Below, piece after piece: positions 47,229 through 56,787 of a stretch of DNA of 64,000 nt. The notes under the pieces are model-generated. The model worked only from the letters and a program-made list of their open reading frames with translations, was not told where the DNA came from and did no database searches. Position 1 is the stretch's first letter; each line of letters starts with the position of its first letter. The position numbers were made by a program, and so were the translations under genes. This DNA comes from Mycobacterium sp. M26 (GTDB lineage Bacteria; Actinomycetota; Actinomycetes; Mycobacteriales; Mycobacteriaceae). Where the stretch lies: assembly GCF_001494595.1 (NCBI RefSeq), contig NZ_LN929907.1, positions 124,001-188,000 on the forward strand. Reading direction: 5' to 3'.

Positions 47229-49205
47229 GTGAGCTTCGGGTTCGGAGTCCTGATCGCGGTCTTGTTGCTGACCCTGCCAGGCGCTGTGGTGGCGATGGCC
47301 GGACGCCTGAGCTGGCCGGTCGCGATCGCCGTCGGCCCTGCGCTGACGTACGGCGTTGTGAGCCTGGCCATCATCCCGTTCGGGGCGGTCGGGATTCCCT
47401 GGAACGCGCTGACCGCGCTGGCAGCCCTGATCGTTGTCAGCGCAATCGTGCTGGGTTTGCGGATTCTGCTCACCCGCTTGCGCGACTCGGGCGCACAGCC
47501 CACCGCCGTGTCGCTGGGCCCGGCCCTGACGGCCGGCGCCGGGGTGGTGCTGGGCGCGCTGGTGATCGGCGTCGCGGCCTGGAAAGGCACCCCGCACTGG
47601 CAGTCCATCCCGAGTAACTGGGACTCGGTGTGGCATGCCAACACCATCCGCTGGATCCTCGACACCGGCCAGGCGTCGCCGACCCATATGGGTGAGCTGC
47701 GCAACGTCGAGACCCACGCGGCCCTGTACTACCCGTCGGCCTTCCACGCGCTCGGCGCGGTGCTGGCCCAACTCACCGGGGCCGCCCCGACCACCGCGTA
47801 CACGTTGAGTTCGCTGGCCGCGGCGACCTGGCTGTTCCCGCTCAGTGCGGCGCTGCTGACCTGGCAGTTACTTCGGAGCCGCACGACGGAATGGCGGACT
47901 GCGGGTGCGGCGGCCACCGCGGCCGCGCTGTCGGCGTCGTTCACCTCGGTGCCTTACGTCGAGTTCGACACCGCCTCGATGCCCAATATGGCCGCCTACG
48001 GCATCGCCGTACCGGCGTTCGTCCTGATCACCTCGTCGCTGCGCTACCGGGAGCGAATCCCGCTGGCGGTGCTGGCGCTGATCGGGGTGTTCTCGGTCCA
48101 CATCACCGGCGGTGTGGTGGTGGTCACGTTCGTGATCGCCTGGTGGCTGCTCGACGCCCTCTGGCATCCGGTGCTGGGGCGGCTGCGCGACTTCGTGACG
48201 TTGGTCTGCATCGCGGTACCCACGCTGGCGGTGCTGCTGCCGCAGTTCCTGGGAGTGCTGCAGCAGGCCGAGATCATCACCGGGCACGCGTTCCTCACCC
48301 ATGAGGGCCGCAAGAAGGCGCTGTTCGACGCCATCGTGCAGCACACCCGGCATCTCAACGACTTCCCGATCCAGAACCTGCTGATCGTGCTCGCCGCCGC
48401 GGGGTTCATCCTGCTGCTGGTCCGGCGGATCTGGTGGCCGGCCGCGGTATGGGGTCTGCTGGTGGTGTCGATCGTGCACTCCTCGGCACCGTTCGGCGGA
48501 CCCATCGGAGTCATCACCGGCAAGTACAGCGACCTGTTCTACAGCGACCCGCGGCGGCTGTCGGCGGTGGTGACGATGCTGCTGGCGCCGATGGCCGGGG
48601 TGGCGCTGTGGTCGCTGGCCCTACTCGTCGTGGCCGGAGCGCGCCGCTTGATCCGGCGGCTGGGCGCAGCCGATCCCGGCCGGGGTGTGTGGATCGGGGC
48701 GACGGCCACCCTGCTGATCGCGGTGGTGCTCGGCCTGAGCTGGCATTACTTCCCGCGGCACCGCTATCTCATGGGTGAGAAGTACGACCAGGTGATGGTG
48801 GACAACAAGGACCTGGAAGCGATGGCCTACCTGGCCACCCTGCCGGGGGCGCGCGACACCTTGATCGGCAACGCCAACACCGACGGCACCGCGTGGATGT
48901 ACGCGGTGGCCGGCCTGCATCCGCTGTGGACGCACTACGACTATCCGGTGCAGCAGGGGCCCGGCTACCACCGGTTCATCTTCTGGGCCTACGCCGACGA
49001 TGCCGATCACGATCCGCGGATCGCCGAGGCGGTGAAGGCGCTGAACATCCGCTACGTGCTGACCGGCAGCCGGATAGTCCGCGGGTTCGTCATGCCCGAC
49101 GGTCTAGTGTCACTAGACAAGTCCACGTCGTGGGCCAAGATCTACGACAACGGCGAGGCCCGCATCTACGAATGGCGCGGGTCGGCGCCGGCGGACACCC
49201 GATGA
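47229..49205 (+). CDS. Polytopic membrane protein, Rv3779-like (GT-C type)
   Basis: 658 residues with about 12 or more hydrophobic helices and a C-terminal external domain of about 150 residues (YDQVMVDNKDLEAMAYLATL, DYPVQQGPGYHRFIFW). An acidic loop after helix 3 (SIPSNWDSVWHANTIRWIL) fits the catalytic site of GT-C glycosyltransferases. In M. tuberculosis Rv3779 is linked, as I recall, to mannose-lipid and lipoarabinomannan synthesis; I cannot check that. GTG start. 28 bp before bpa on the same strand. Confidence 0.78.
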   Translation: MSFGFGVLIAVLLLTLPGAVVAMAGRLSWPVAIAVGPALTYGVVSLAIIPFGAVGIPWNALTALAALIVVSAIVLGLRILLTRLRDSGAQPTAVSLGPALTAGAGVVLGALVIGVAAWKGTPHWQSIPSNWDSVWHANTIRWILDTGQASPTHMGELRNVETHAALYYPSAFHALGAVLAQLTGAAPTTAYTLSSLAAATWLFPLSAALLTWQLLRSRTTEWRTAGAAATAAALSASFTSVPYVEFDTASMPNMAAYGIAVPAFVLITSSLRYRERIPLAVLALIGVFSVHITGGVVVVTFVIAWWLLDALWHPVLGRLRDFVTLVCIAVPTLAVLLPQFLGVLQQAEIITGHAFLTHEGRKKALFDAIVQHTRHLNDFPIQNLLIVLAAAGFILLLVRRIWWPAAVWGLLVVSIVHSSAPFGGPIGVITGKYSDLFYSDPRRLSAVVTMLLAPMAGVALWSLALLVVAGARRLIRRLGAADPGRGVWIGATATLLIAVVLGLSWHYFPRHRYLMGEKYDQVMVDNKDLEAMAYLATLPGARDTLIGNANTDGTAWMYAVAGLHPLWTHYDYPVQQGPGYHRFIFWAYADDADHDPRIAEAVKALNIRYVLTGSRIVRGFVMPDGLVSLDKSTSWAKIYDNGEARIYEWRGSAPADTR

Positions 49206-49233
49206 AATCGAGAGCAGAGGGAATGCTCAGCGC

Positions 49234-49746
49234 ATGACAGCCAACACCGACGACGACAACATCGAGATCATCAGCAACCCGGAGGCGGTAGCGGGCGGCG
49301 ATGACGACGATCAGCGCTCGATCACCGAACTGGTGGAGCAGCCGGCCAAGGTGATGCGGATCGGCACGATGATCAAGCAGCTGCTCGAAGAGGTCCGGGC
49401 CGCTCCGCTCGACGACGCGAGCCGGACCCGGCTGCGCGAGATCCATGCCACCTCCATCCGGGAACTCGAAGACGGCCTGGCCCCCGAACTGCGCGACGAG
49501 CTCGAACGGCTGGCGCTGCCCTTCTCCGAGGACACCGTGCCGTCGGACGCCGAGTTGCGGATCGCACAGGCACAGCTGGTCGGCTGGCTGGAAGGACTCT
49601 TCCACGGCATCCAGACCGCGCTGTTCGCCCAGCAGATGGCGGCCCGCGCTCAGCTGGAGCACATGCGGCAGGGCGCGTTGCCGCCCGGTATGGGTCAGCC
49701 GGGTGTGCCGGGTGGACCGGGCCACGGAACCGGGCAGTATCTGTAG
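49234..49746 (+). CDS. bpa: Bacterial proteasome activator Bpa (PafE)
   Basis: 170 residues. Bpa forms a ring that docks on the 20S proteasome and lets unfolded proteins in without ATP. The helical core (VMRIGTMIKQLLEEVRAAPL, LREIHATSIRELEDGLAPEL, QLVGWLEGLFHGIQTALF) and the C-terminal docking tail GQYL are both present; the acidic N-terminus and Gly/Pro-rich linker are disordered. Matches Rv3780. It sits between a cell-wall membrane protein and the galactan exporter genes, a conserved but functionally unexplained place. Confidence 0.92.
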   Translation: MTANTDDDNIEIISNPEAVAGGDDDDQRSITELVEQPAKVMRIGTMIKQLLEEVRAAPLDDASRTRLREIHATSIRELEDGLAPELRDELERLALPFSEDTVPSDAELRIAQAQLVGWLEGLFHGIQTALFAQQMAARAQLEHMRQGALPPGMGQPGVPGGPGHGTGQYL

Positions 49747-49750
49747 CCCA

Positions 49751-50563
49751 GTGTCCGCAACCGATCCCTTCATCGAGACCCGCGACGCCTGGGTCGAGTT
49801 CCCGATTTTCGACGCCAAGACGAGATCGCTGAAGAAAGCCTTCCTCGGTAAGGCCGGCGGCGCCATCGGCCGCAACACCGAGAACGTCGTCGTCATCGAG
49901 GCGCTGCGCGACATCACGATGACCCTGAAGATGGGTGACCGGGTCGGCCTCGTCGGCCACAACGGGGCCGGCAAGTCCACGCTGTTGCGTCTGCTATCCG
50001 GCATCTACGAACCGACCCGCGGGTCGGCGACCGTACGTGGCCGCGTGGCACCGGTTTTCGACCTCGGCGTCGGCATGGACCCGGAGATCTCCGGTTACGA
50101 GAACATCATCATCCGCGGGTTGTTCCTGGGCCAGACGCGCAAGCAGATGGCCGCCAAGGTCGACGAGATCGCCGAGTTCACCGAACTCGGCGAGTACCTG
50201 TCGATGCCGCTGCGCACCTACTCCACCGGTATGCGGGTGCGGCTGGCGATGGGGGTGGTCACCAGCATCGACCCCGAGATCCTGTTGCTCGACGAAGGGA
50301 TCGGCGCGGTCGACGCCGACTTCCTGAAGAAGGCCCAGCACCGGCTGCAGGCTCTGGTCGAGAGATCCGGAATCCTGGTCTTCGCAAGCCATTCCAACGA
50401 ATTCCTGGCGCGGCTGTGCAAGACGGCGATGTGGATCGACCACGGCACCGTCAAGATGAGCGGCGGGATCGAGGACGTGGTGCGCGCCTACGAGGGCGAG
50501 GACGCCGCGCGACATGTGCGCGAGGTGCTCGACGAGCACAGAGGTGATTGGGCTTCGGCATGA
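49751..50563 (+). CDS. rfbE: Galactan ABC exporter ATP-binding protein (Wzt-like)
   Basis: 270-residue ATPase of the O-antigen/galactan exporter. Walker A GHNGAGKSTLLRLL, signature YSTGMRVRLA and Walker B EILLLDEGIGAVD are typical of the Wzt/TagH branch, which has the E-G-I-G switch rather than a plain E-P. It lacks the long C-terminal carbohydrate-binding domain of some Wzt proteins. GTG start four bases after bpa; a longer frame overlaps bpa and is rejected. Works with Wzm at 51450. Matches Rv3781. Confidence 0.9.
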   Translation: MSATDPFIETRDAWVEFPIFDAKTRSLKKAFLGKAGGAIGRNTENVVVIEALRDITMTLKMGDRVGLVGHNGAGKSTLLRLLSGIYEPTRGSATVRGRVAPVFDLGVGMDPEISGYENIIIRGLFLGQTRKQMAAKVDEIAEFTELGEYLSMPLRTYSTGMRVRLAMGVVTSIDPEILLLDEGIGAVDADFLKKAQHRLQALVERSGILVFASHSNEFLARLCKTAMWIDHGTVKMSGGIEDVVRAYEGEDAARHVREVLDEHRGDWASA

Positions 50564-51453
50564 CCGAGTTGGTGTGCGCGGTCGTCGTCACCCACCGCCG
50601 TCCCGACGAACTGGCCAAATCGCTGGATGTGCTGACCACCCAGAGCCGGATGGTCGACCACCTGATCGTGGTGGACAACGACAACGATTCTCGGGTGCAG
50701 GATCTGGTGGCCGGCCAGCCGGTGCCGACGACGTATCTCGGTTCGCGCCGAAACCTCGGTGGCGCAGGCGGTTTCGCACTGGGCATGTTGCACGCCCTCG
50801 CGCTGGGGGCGGACTGGGTGTGGCTGGCCGACGACGACGGCCGGCCCAAGGACGCCGAAGTGCTGGCCACCCTGCTGGCCTGTGCCACCCGGCACGGGCT
50901 GGCCGAAGTGTCGCCGATGGTGTGCGATCTGGACGACCCCGACCGGTTCGCGTTTCCCGTCCGCCAGGGCCTAAAATGGCTTCGCAGTCCACAGCAGCTC
51001 GGCGGCGGAGATCTTCTGCGGGGCTATGCCTCACTGTTCAACGGGGCGCTGTTTCGCGCCGAAACGCTGACCGCCGTGGGTGTTCCGGATCTGCGCTTGT
51101 TCGTCCGCGGTGACGAGGTCGAGCTGCATCGGCGACTGGTGCGCAGCGGGCTGCCGTTCGGCACCTGCCTGGACGCGGTGTACCTGCATCCCTACGGCAC
51201 CGATGAGTTCAAGCCGATTCTCGGTGGCCGGATGCATACCCAGTACCCCGACGACGCCACCAAGCGGTTCTTCACCTACCGCAACCGCGGCTACCTGCTG
51301 TCGCAGCCCGGTCTGCGCAAACTCCTGCCGCAGGAATGGCTGCGCTTCGGGTGGTACTTCTTGATCACCCGTCGCGATCCGGCCGGACTGCGCGAGTGGA
51401 TTCGATTGCGGCGCATGGGCCGTAAGGAGAGGTTCGGGAGGCCTTCAGCGTGA
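50560..51453 (+). CDS. glfT1: Galactofuranosyltransferase GlfT1
   Basis: 297-residue GT2 enzyme that adds the first galactofuranose residues to the decaprenyl-linked linker of arabinogalactan. VVVTHRRPDELAKSLDVL, the VVDNDND segment, SRRNLGGAGGFALGM and the metal motif WLADDDGRP are clear. ATGA overlap with the Wzt gene and GTGA overlap with the Wzm gene place synthesis and export in one unit. Matches Rv3782. Confidence 0.92.
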   Translation: MTELVCAVVVTHRRPDELAKSLDVLTTQSRMVDHLIVVDNDNDSRVQDLVAGQPVPTTYLGSRRNLGGAGGFALGMLHALALGADWVWLADDDGRPKDAEVLATLLACATRHGLAEVSPMVCDLDDPDRFAFPVRQGLKWLRSPQQLGGGDLLRGYASLFNGALFRAETLTAVGVPDLRLFVRGDEVELHRRLVRSGLPFGTCLDAVYLHPYGTDEFKPILGGRMHTQYPDDATKRFFTYRNRGYLLSQPGLRKLLPQEWLRFGWYFLITRRDPAGLREWIRLRRMGRKERFGRPSA

Positions 51454-52280
51454 CCTTCACCGACGCCGCCACCCAGTCCAAGACGTTCAGCCGGGCCTGG
51501 GGCGACCTGATCGACGGATTCCACAAGCGTGAGCTGTGGCTACATCTGGGCTGGCAGGACATCAAGCAGAAGTACCGCCGCTCGGTGCTCGGGCCGTTCT
51601 GGATCACCATCGCCACCGGCACCACCGCCGTGGCGATGGGCGCGCTGTATTCGCAACTGTTCCATCTGCCGCTGGCCGAGCATCTTCCGTATGTGACGCT
51701 GGGCCTGATCATCTGGAACATGATCAACGCGGCGATCCTCGAGGGCGCCGACGTGTTCATCGCGAACGAGGGTCTGATCAAACAGCTGCCCACCCCGCTC
51801 AGCGTGCATGTCTACCGGCTGGTGTGGCGGCAGATGATCCTGTTCGGGCACAACATCGTCATCTACGTCGTGATCGCGATCATCTTTCCCAAACCGTGGT
51901 CGCTGGCCGACTTGTCGGTGATCCCGGCGCTGATCCTGATCATGCTGAACTGCGTCTGGGTGTCGTTCTGCTTCGGCATCCTGGCCACGCGCTACCGCGA
52001 CATCGGGCCGCTGCTGTTCTCGGTGGTGCAGTTGCTGTTCTTCATGACGCCGATCATCTGGAACGCCAACACCTTGGAGCAGCAGGGTGCGGGCAAGTGG
52101 GCCAAGATCATCGAACTCAACCCGCTGCTGCACTACCTGGACATCCTGCGGGCGCCCCTGCTCGGTGCGCATCAGGAACTGCGGCACTGGATCGTCGTGG
52201 TGGTGCTGACCCTCGTGGGCTGGTTGGTGGCGGCGTTCGCGCTGCGGCAGTACCGGGCGCGGGTTCCGTACTGGGTGTAG
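51450..52280 (+). CDS. rfbD: Galactan ABC exporter permease (Wzm-like)
   Basis: 276-residue membrane subunit with about six helices. LGWQDIKQKYRRSVLGPFWI is the standard cytoplasmic entry of ABC-2 polysaccharide exporters, and FFMTPIIWNANTL and LNPLLHYLDILRAPLLG are also typical. It moves the lipid-linked galactan across the membrane with the Wzt ATPase. GTG start inside the GlfT1 stop. Matches Rv3783. The accessory block begins after it. Confidence 0.92.
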   Translation: MTFTDAATQSKTFSRAWGDLIDGFHKRELWLHLGWQDIKQKYRRSVLGPFWITIATGTTAVAMGALYSQLFHLPLAEHLPYVTLGLIIWNMINAAILEGADVFIANEGLIKQLPTPLSVHVYRLVWRQMILFGHNIVIYVVIAIIFPKPWSLADLSVIPALILIMLNCVWVSFCFGILATRYRDIGPLLFSVVQLLFFMTPIIWNANTLEQQGAGKWAKIIELNPLLHYLDILRAPLLGAHQELRHWIVVVVLTLVGWLVAAFALRQYRARVPYWV

Positions 52281-52333
52281 ACCGTCGTCGCGAGGTCCCC
52301 GCGAACCACGGATCGGTGGTAAGCAAGGGTGCA

Positions 52334-55069
52334 GTGACCATTCCTTCGACCTTCATCGGCCGCACCGACGAGCTCGACTCCCTCCGGTCGCTGGTGACTC
52401 GTGCCCGCAACGGCGTCAGTGGCTCACTGGTGATTCGCGGCGAGCCGGGCATCGGTAAGACCGCGCTCATCGACGCGGCCACCGCAGATCTGAGCGGCGT
52501 ACGACTGCTCAGATCAGACGGGTTCGAGGCCGAGTTGGCGCTCCCCTATGCGGCCCTACAGCGGATAGGGCTGTCGCTCGAGGATCACATCGACGCTCTG
52601 CCCCAACGGCAGCGGCGGGCCCTGCTCATTGCCTGGGGCGTCGAGGATGGTCCCGCGCCGGACTGTTTCCTGGTCGGTCTGGGAATGCTGGGCCTGTTCG
52701 CGGCGGCGAGCAGTCAATGCCCGGTGGTCTGCGCCGTCGATGACGTCCAGTGGCTCGATGCGGAGTCCCGAGATGTGTTGGCGTTCGTGGCCAGGCGCCT
52801 GCAAGCCGAGTCGACCGTCCTGCTGTTCGGCGCTCGCGACACCGAGGAGAGCAGGGTCCAGCTGGCCGGAATTCCGGTGCTGGAGTTAGGCGGGCTCGAT
52901 ACCGCCTCGTCGGTTCAGCTGCTATCGACGGCCACCGGCCGCGCCGTCGACCCGTACGCGGCTGCCCGCATCGCCAACATCACCGGCGGCCATCCCTTGG
53001 CGCTGCTCGACCTGACCCGCGATCTCAGTGCCGATCAGTTGGGTCGGCTTTCCCTTTCCTTCAAGCCCGCCCCCATCAGCATTCAGCTCCAGGCGCACTA
53101 CATCGACCAGGTCCGGACATTGCCCGAGAACGTCCAGCTGTGGTTACTGCTCGCGGCTGCCGAACCGTCTGCGCGCAGCGCCATGATCGCGGCGGCTGCC
53201 ATGATGCTGAACCTCGCCCCGGAATCCGGTCATGACGCGGAGCGGACCCGCTTGGTCACTGTCGGCGACACGGTGGCGTTCCGCCATCCGCTGGTGCGGT
53301 CGGCGGTCTACGGCGCCGCGAGCGGCGCCGACCGCAGACGAATGCACTCGGCCCTGAGTCACGCTGCCGCCGGGCTCGGCGAGCAGGATCTCGAGGCCTG
53401 GCATGCCGCGGAGGCCGCCGACGGAGCCGATCCGCAGGTCGCCGATCGCCTGGCGGCCGCGGCCGAACGAGCCGCCCGACGCGGGGGTCTGATCTCCCAG
53501 GCTCGCCTGCTGATGCGTGCCGCCGACCTCACTCCCCCCGGCCCGAGCCGTTCCGATCGCTTGCTGTCGGCGGCGAGGGCCGCGGCTGATGCCGGCGCCG
53601 CGCAGTTGGCCAAAGATCTTGTCGGGCGCCTTGATCCCCAGGACCTCGATCCCGTTCAGCACGGCCGGCTGATCATGATCCGCACGGAGTTAGCCCTCTT
53701 TACCGTCGATTCGGCGTTGATAGTGCGCGGCCCGGCCGATCTCGTCGCCGCGGCCAACCTGTTTCACGGTCGCGAGCCGGATCTGGAACAGGCCGCGTTG
53801 CTAAGGGCATTCGAACTGCGGTCGGTTACAGAACTCGTGATGGTCGACCTGAGCCTCGACGAACTGGGTCGTCGGATCCGGATAGGCGCCACCGTGCAGA
53901 CGGGCCCGAGATCGATTGTGCTGCAGGCCCTGGCCGCTCACATCCTGGATCCCTACCCGCAGGCCGTCCCGCTGATGCGCGCCGCCGTGGACACGCTCAA
54001 CGGACTCGACGATGCCTCGATCACCGAGTTCGGCTTTGTGGGGATCACCCTCATCACAGCGCTTTTCGACAAGCGCGCCGGTTCGGAGTATCTGGAGCGG
54101 CTAGCCGGCATCGCACGCGACAACGGGGCGCTGCGGGCGCTGGACACTGTGTTGTGGGTGCGCTCCATCTTCGAACTCGAGCATGGCGACCCGGCAACCT
54201 GCGCGGCCTTCGTCCGGCAGGTACGCGAACTTCGTCAGGCGATCGGCTACGACGCGGAGAACGTTGTCAATGCCGGGCTGCTGGCCTGGACGGGCACGGC
54301 CCGCGACGAACTGACTGCGCTCGCAGAGGTCGTCCGGGCGATGGGTTTCGGGGGCGTCCACACTTCCGCTCTCAGCGCGCTTGCCATCCGCGACCTGGCT
54401 CAGGGCCGCTACGCGGAGGCGTATTCCGCGCTACTCGCGGTCGTCGACGCGCCGCTGTTGCAAGTTGCCTACATCCGATTCGCCGACTTCGTGGAAGCGG
54501 CGGTTCGCAGCGGCCACCTCGACGACGCCGAGCGAATCAGTGCTTCGCTCAGCGCAATGGCTGCGGCAAACGGGACTGCGCTCCTCCGCGGTCTGGACCA
54601 ACGCTGTCAGGCCCTGATGGCCAGCGATCAAGCCGCCGAATTCCACTACCTGCGGGCCATCGACTTCCTCGATGGCGCCCACGTCCCTGCTGAGCTGGCA
54701 CGCGCGCACCTCGTCTTCGGGGAATGGCTGCGTCGCGAGAAACGCCGACGCGACGCACGCGAACATCTCCGGACCGCAGTCGGCATCTTCGACCGGATCG
54801 ATGCGACGCCCTTCGGCGACAGGGCCCGCGCAGAGTTGGCCGCGACCGGGGAGCGGAACAGTGATCGTCATGTGATCGGCGGGGTGGAGATGTCACCGCA
54901 GGAGGCCGCCGTCGCCCGGATGGCTGCCGACGGCCACACCAACGCCGAGATCGGGGCCGCGCTGTTCATCAGCGCGAATACCGTCGACTACCACCTACGC
55001 AAGGTGTTCGCCAAGCTCGGTGTGTCATCGCGCCGTCAGCTGACCGAACGGTTCCGCGCCGAGCGCTGA
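52334..55069 (+). CDS. LAL-type LuxR family transcriptional regulator
   Basis: 911 residues. N-terminal AAA ATPase with FIGRTDELDSLRSLV and Walker A GEPGIGKTAL (about residue 37) and Walker B VVCAVDDVQWLD; a long helical repeat middle; C-terminal LuxR helix-turn-helix MSPQEAAVARMAADGHTNAEIGAALFISANTVDYHLRKV split across the last 65 residues. Large ATPases of this kind sense small ligands. GTG 52334 precedes the conserved FIGR motif closely; upstream in-frame sequence overlaps Wzm and is rejected. It probably controls the hydrolase/reductase genes that follow (inference). Confidence 0.87.
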   Translation: MTIPSTFIGRTDELDSLRSLVTRARNGVSGSLVIRGEPGIGKTALIDAATADLSGVRLLRSDGFEAELALPYAALQRIGLSLEDHIDALPQRQRRALLIAWGVEDGPAPDCFLVGLGMLGLFAAASSQCPVVCAVDDVQWLDAESRDVLAFVARRLQAESTVLLFGARDTEESRVQLAGIPVLELGGLDTASSVQLLSTATGRAVDPYAAARIANITGGHPLALLDLTRDLSADQLGRLSLSFKPAPISIQLQAHYIDQVRTLPENVQLWLLLAAAEPSARSAMIAAAAMMLNLAPESGHDAERTRLVTVGDTVAFRHPLVRSAVYGAASGADRRRMHSALSHAAAGLGEQDLEAWHAAEAADGADPQVADRLAAAAERAARRGGLISQARLLMRAADLTPPGPSRSDRLLSAARAAADAGAAQLAKDLVGRLDPQDLDPVQHGRLIMIRTELALFTVDSALIVRGPADLVAAANLFHGREPDLEQAALLRAFELRSVTELVMVDLSLDELGRRIRIGATVQTGPRSIVLQALAAHILDPYPQAVPLMRAAVDTLNGLDDASITEFGFVGITLITALFDKRAGSEYLERLAGIARDNGALRALDTVLWVRSIFELEHGDPATCAAFVRQVRELRQAIGYDAENVVNAGLLAWTGTARDELTALAEVVRAMGFGGVHTSALSALAIRDLAQGRYAEAYSALLAVVDAPLLQVAYIRFADFVEAAVRSGHLDDAERISASLSAMAAANGTALLRGLDQRCQALMASDQAAEFHYLRAIDFLDGAHVPAELARAHLVFGEWLRREKRRRDAREHLRTAVGIFDRIDATPFGDRARAELAATGERNSDRHVIGGVEMSPQEAAVARMAADGHTNAEIGAALFISANTVDYHLRKVFAKLGVSSRRQLTERFRAER

Positions 55070-55129
55070 CCCTCACGACTACGCGTCGCGCGTGGTCCGG
55101 TCTGGCTGGCATCGCCCAAGAATTCCGGT

Positions 55130-55963
55130 ATGCCGTTCGTGACCGTCGAAGACGGTGCGCAAATCTTCTACCGCGACTGGGGCATCGAGGGGCCGCCGGT
55201 CGTCCTCAGTCACGGCTGGCCACTCAACTCCGACTCCTGGGCGGCTGCCGCCATGTTCCTCGCGGAGCACGGTTTTCGGGCCATCGCCCACGATCGGCGC
55301 GGCCACGGCCGCTCCACGCAGACCTGGCACGGCAATGAGATGAATACCTACGCCGATGATCTCGCCGCGCTCATCGACACCCTCGGACTGACCGACGTCA
55401 CGCTCGTGGGCCACTCAACAGGAGGCGGCGAGCTCGTCCGATACATCGGCCGCCACGGCACGGTGAGGGTGGCCAGACTGGTTCTGGTGGCCGCTGTGCC
55501 ACCACTGATGCTCAGTGGACCCGACAACCCGGAAGGGCTTCCCGCTGCGGCGTTCAACGCGTTACGCGCTGGTGAAAGAGCCGACCGGGCGCAGCTCTAC
55601 CGCGATCTCGCCGATGGCCCGTTCTTCGGCCACAATCGCAGCGGAGCGGTCTCCCAGGGCATTCGGGATGGATTCTGGGCACAGAGCATGTCCTGCGGCC
55701 ATCGGGCCGCCTACGAGTGCATTTCTGCGTTCTCCGCCACTGACTTTCGTGCCGACCTGGCTCGGGTTGACGTGCCGACGCTGGTGATCCACGGCAGCGA
55801 CGACCAGATCGTCCCACTGGAGGTCGGCGGCGCGCGCAGCGCGGAGTTGATCAACCAGGCCCGGCTGATCGTCTATGCCGGCCGGCCGCACGGACTGCCG
55901 GACACCGACCGCGACCGGCTGCACACAGACCTGCTCACGTTCATCGCATCGACGGAAAGGTAG
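55130..55963 (+). CDS. Alpha/beta hydrolase, non-haem chloroperoxidase/arylesterase type
   Basis: 277 residues. LSHGWPLNSDSW (oxyanion region), nucleophile serine in VGHSTGGGE, acid in IHGSDDQIVP and histidine in GRPHGLPDT form the triad. This pattern is typical of cofactor-free perhydrolase/esterases often called chloroperoxidases. No signal peptide. It is 60 bp after the LAL regulator and six bases before the second hydrolase. Confidence 0.87.
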   Translation: MPFVTVEDGAQIFYRDWGIEGPPVVLSHGWPLNSDSWAAAAMFLAEHGFRAIAHDRRGHGRSTQTWHGNEMNTYADDLAALIDTLGLTDVTLVGHSTGGGELVRYIGRHGTVRVARLVLVAAVPPLMLSGPDNPEGLPAAAFNALRAGERADRAQLYRDLADGPFFGHNRSGAVSQGIRDGFWAQSMSCGHRAAYECISAFSATDFRADLARVDVPTLVIHGSDDQIVPLEVGGARSAELINQARLIVYAGRPHGLPDTDRDRLHTDLLTFIASTER

Positions 55964-55969
55964 ACCAAC

Positions 55970-56782
55970 ATGACCACCAACCGGCCCGACACCATTGTCC
56001 TGGTACACGGACTCTGGATGACTCCCCGCAGTTGGGATCATTGGCGGACCCACTACGAAGACAAAGGCTTTCGCGTTCTCACACCGGCGTACCCCGGCTT
56101 CGAGGTCGAGGTCGAGGAGCTCCGCAAGAACCCCGAGGTGATCGCGAGACTCACCGTGCCCGAGACCGTCGACCATCTCGCCGGCGTCGTCGAGTCCGTC
56201 GGCGCACCGCCGATCATCATCGGCCATTCGTTCGGCGGGACGCTGACCCAACTCCTGCTGGCACGGGGTTTGGGCGCTGCCGGAGTGGTCATCGACTCCG
56301 CACCGACCGAGGGGGTGCGGGTCAGTCCGCTCTCGCAGGTGAAATCGCTCTTCCCAGCGTTGAAGAACCCCACCAATATTCACAAAGCGGTCGGCTTCAC
56401 CAAGGAAGAGTTCCACTACGCGTTCACCAACACGCTGAGCCGCGAGGAGTCGGACGAGGTGTGGGAGCGCTACGCGATTGCCGCACCGGGGAGTTGGGTG
56501 TGGCACTACGGCTTGATCGCGAACTACCAGCCGGGTCATCAGGAAACCTGGGTCGACTACAAGGCCGACCGGGCCCCTCTGCTGTTCATCGGGGGCGAGA
56601 AAGACCACATCATGCCGCCGGCGGTGAACAAGTCGAATGCCAAGCACTACCGCAAGTCACCGGCGGTCACCGAGTACTACGAGTTCGAGGGCCGGGACCA
56701 CTGGACCTGCGCTGCGCCCGGCTGGGAGGCGGTCGCCGACCATGCGCTCGAGTGGGCACTCGAACACGCGAGGATGGGCTGA
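55970..56782 (+). CDS. Alpha/beta hydrolase
   Basis: 270 residues. LVHGLWMTPRSWDHW, nucleophile serine in IGHSFGGTLTQ, acid in IGGEKDHIMPP and histidine in EGRDHWTCA make a complete triad. Different subfamily from its neighbour: it has a GFEVEVEELRKNP insertion near the N-terminus. Likely esterase or lactonase. Six bases after the previous gene and five before the aldo/keto reductase, so one operon. Confidence 0.86.
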   Translation: MTTNRPDTIVLVHGLWMTPRSWDHWRTHYEDKGFRVLTPAYPGFEVEVEELRKNPEVIARLTVPETVDHLAGVVESVGAPPIIIGHSFGGTLTQLLLARGLGAAGVVIDSAPTEGVRVSPLSQVKSLFPALKNPTNIHKAVGFTKEEFHYAFTNTLSREESDEVWERYAIAAPGSWVWHYGLIANYQPGHQETWVDYKADRAPLLFIGGEKDHIMPPAVNKSNAKHYRKSPAVTEYYEFEGRDHWTCAAPGWEAVADHALEWALEHARMG

Positions 56783-56787
56783 TCACC

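Noticed and set aside
51536..52333. Upstream extension of the LAL regulator frame by about 266 codons
   Set aside because: It overlaps the Wzm gene almost completely in another frame. The conserved FIGR start of the ATPase domain begins only after 52334.
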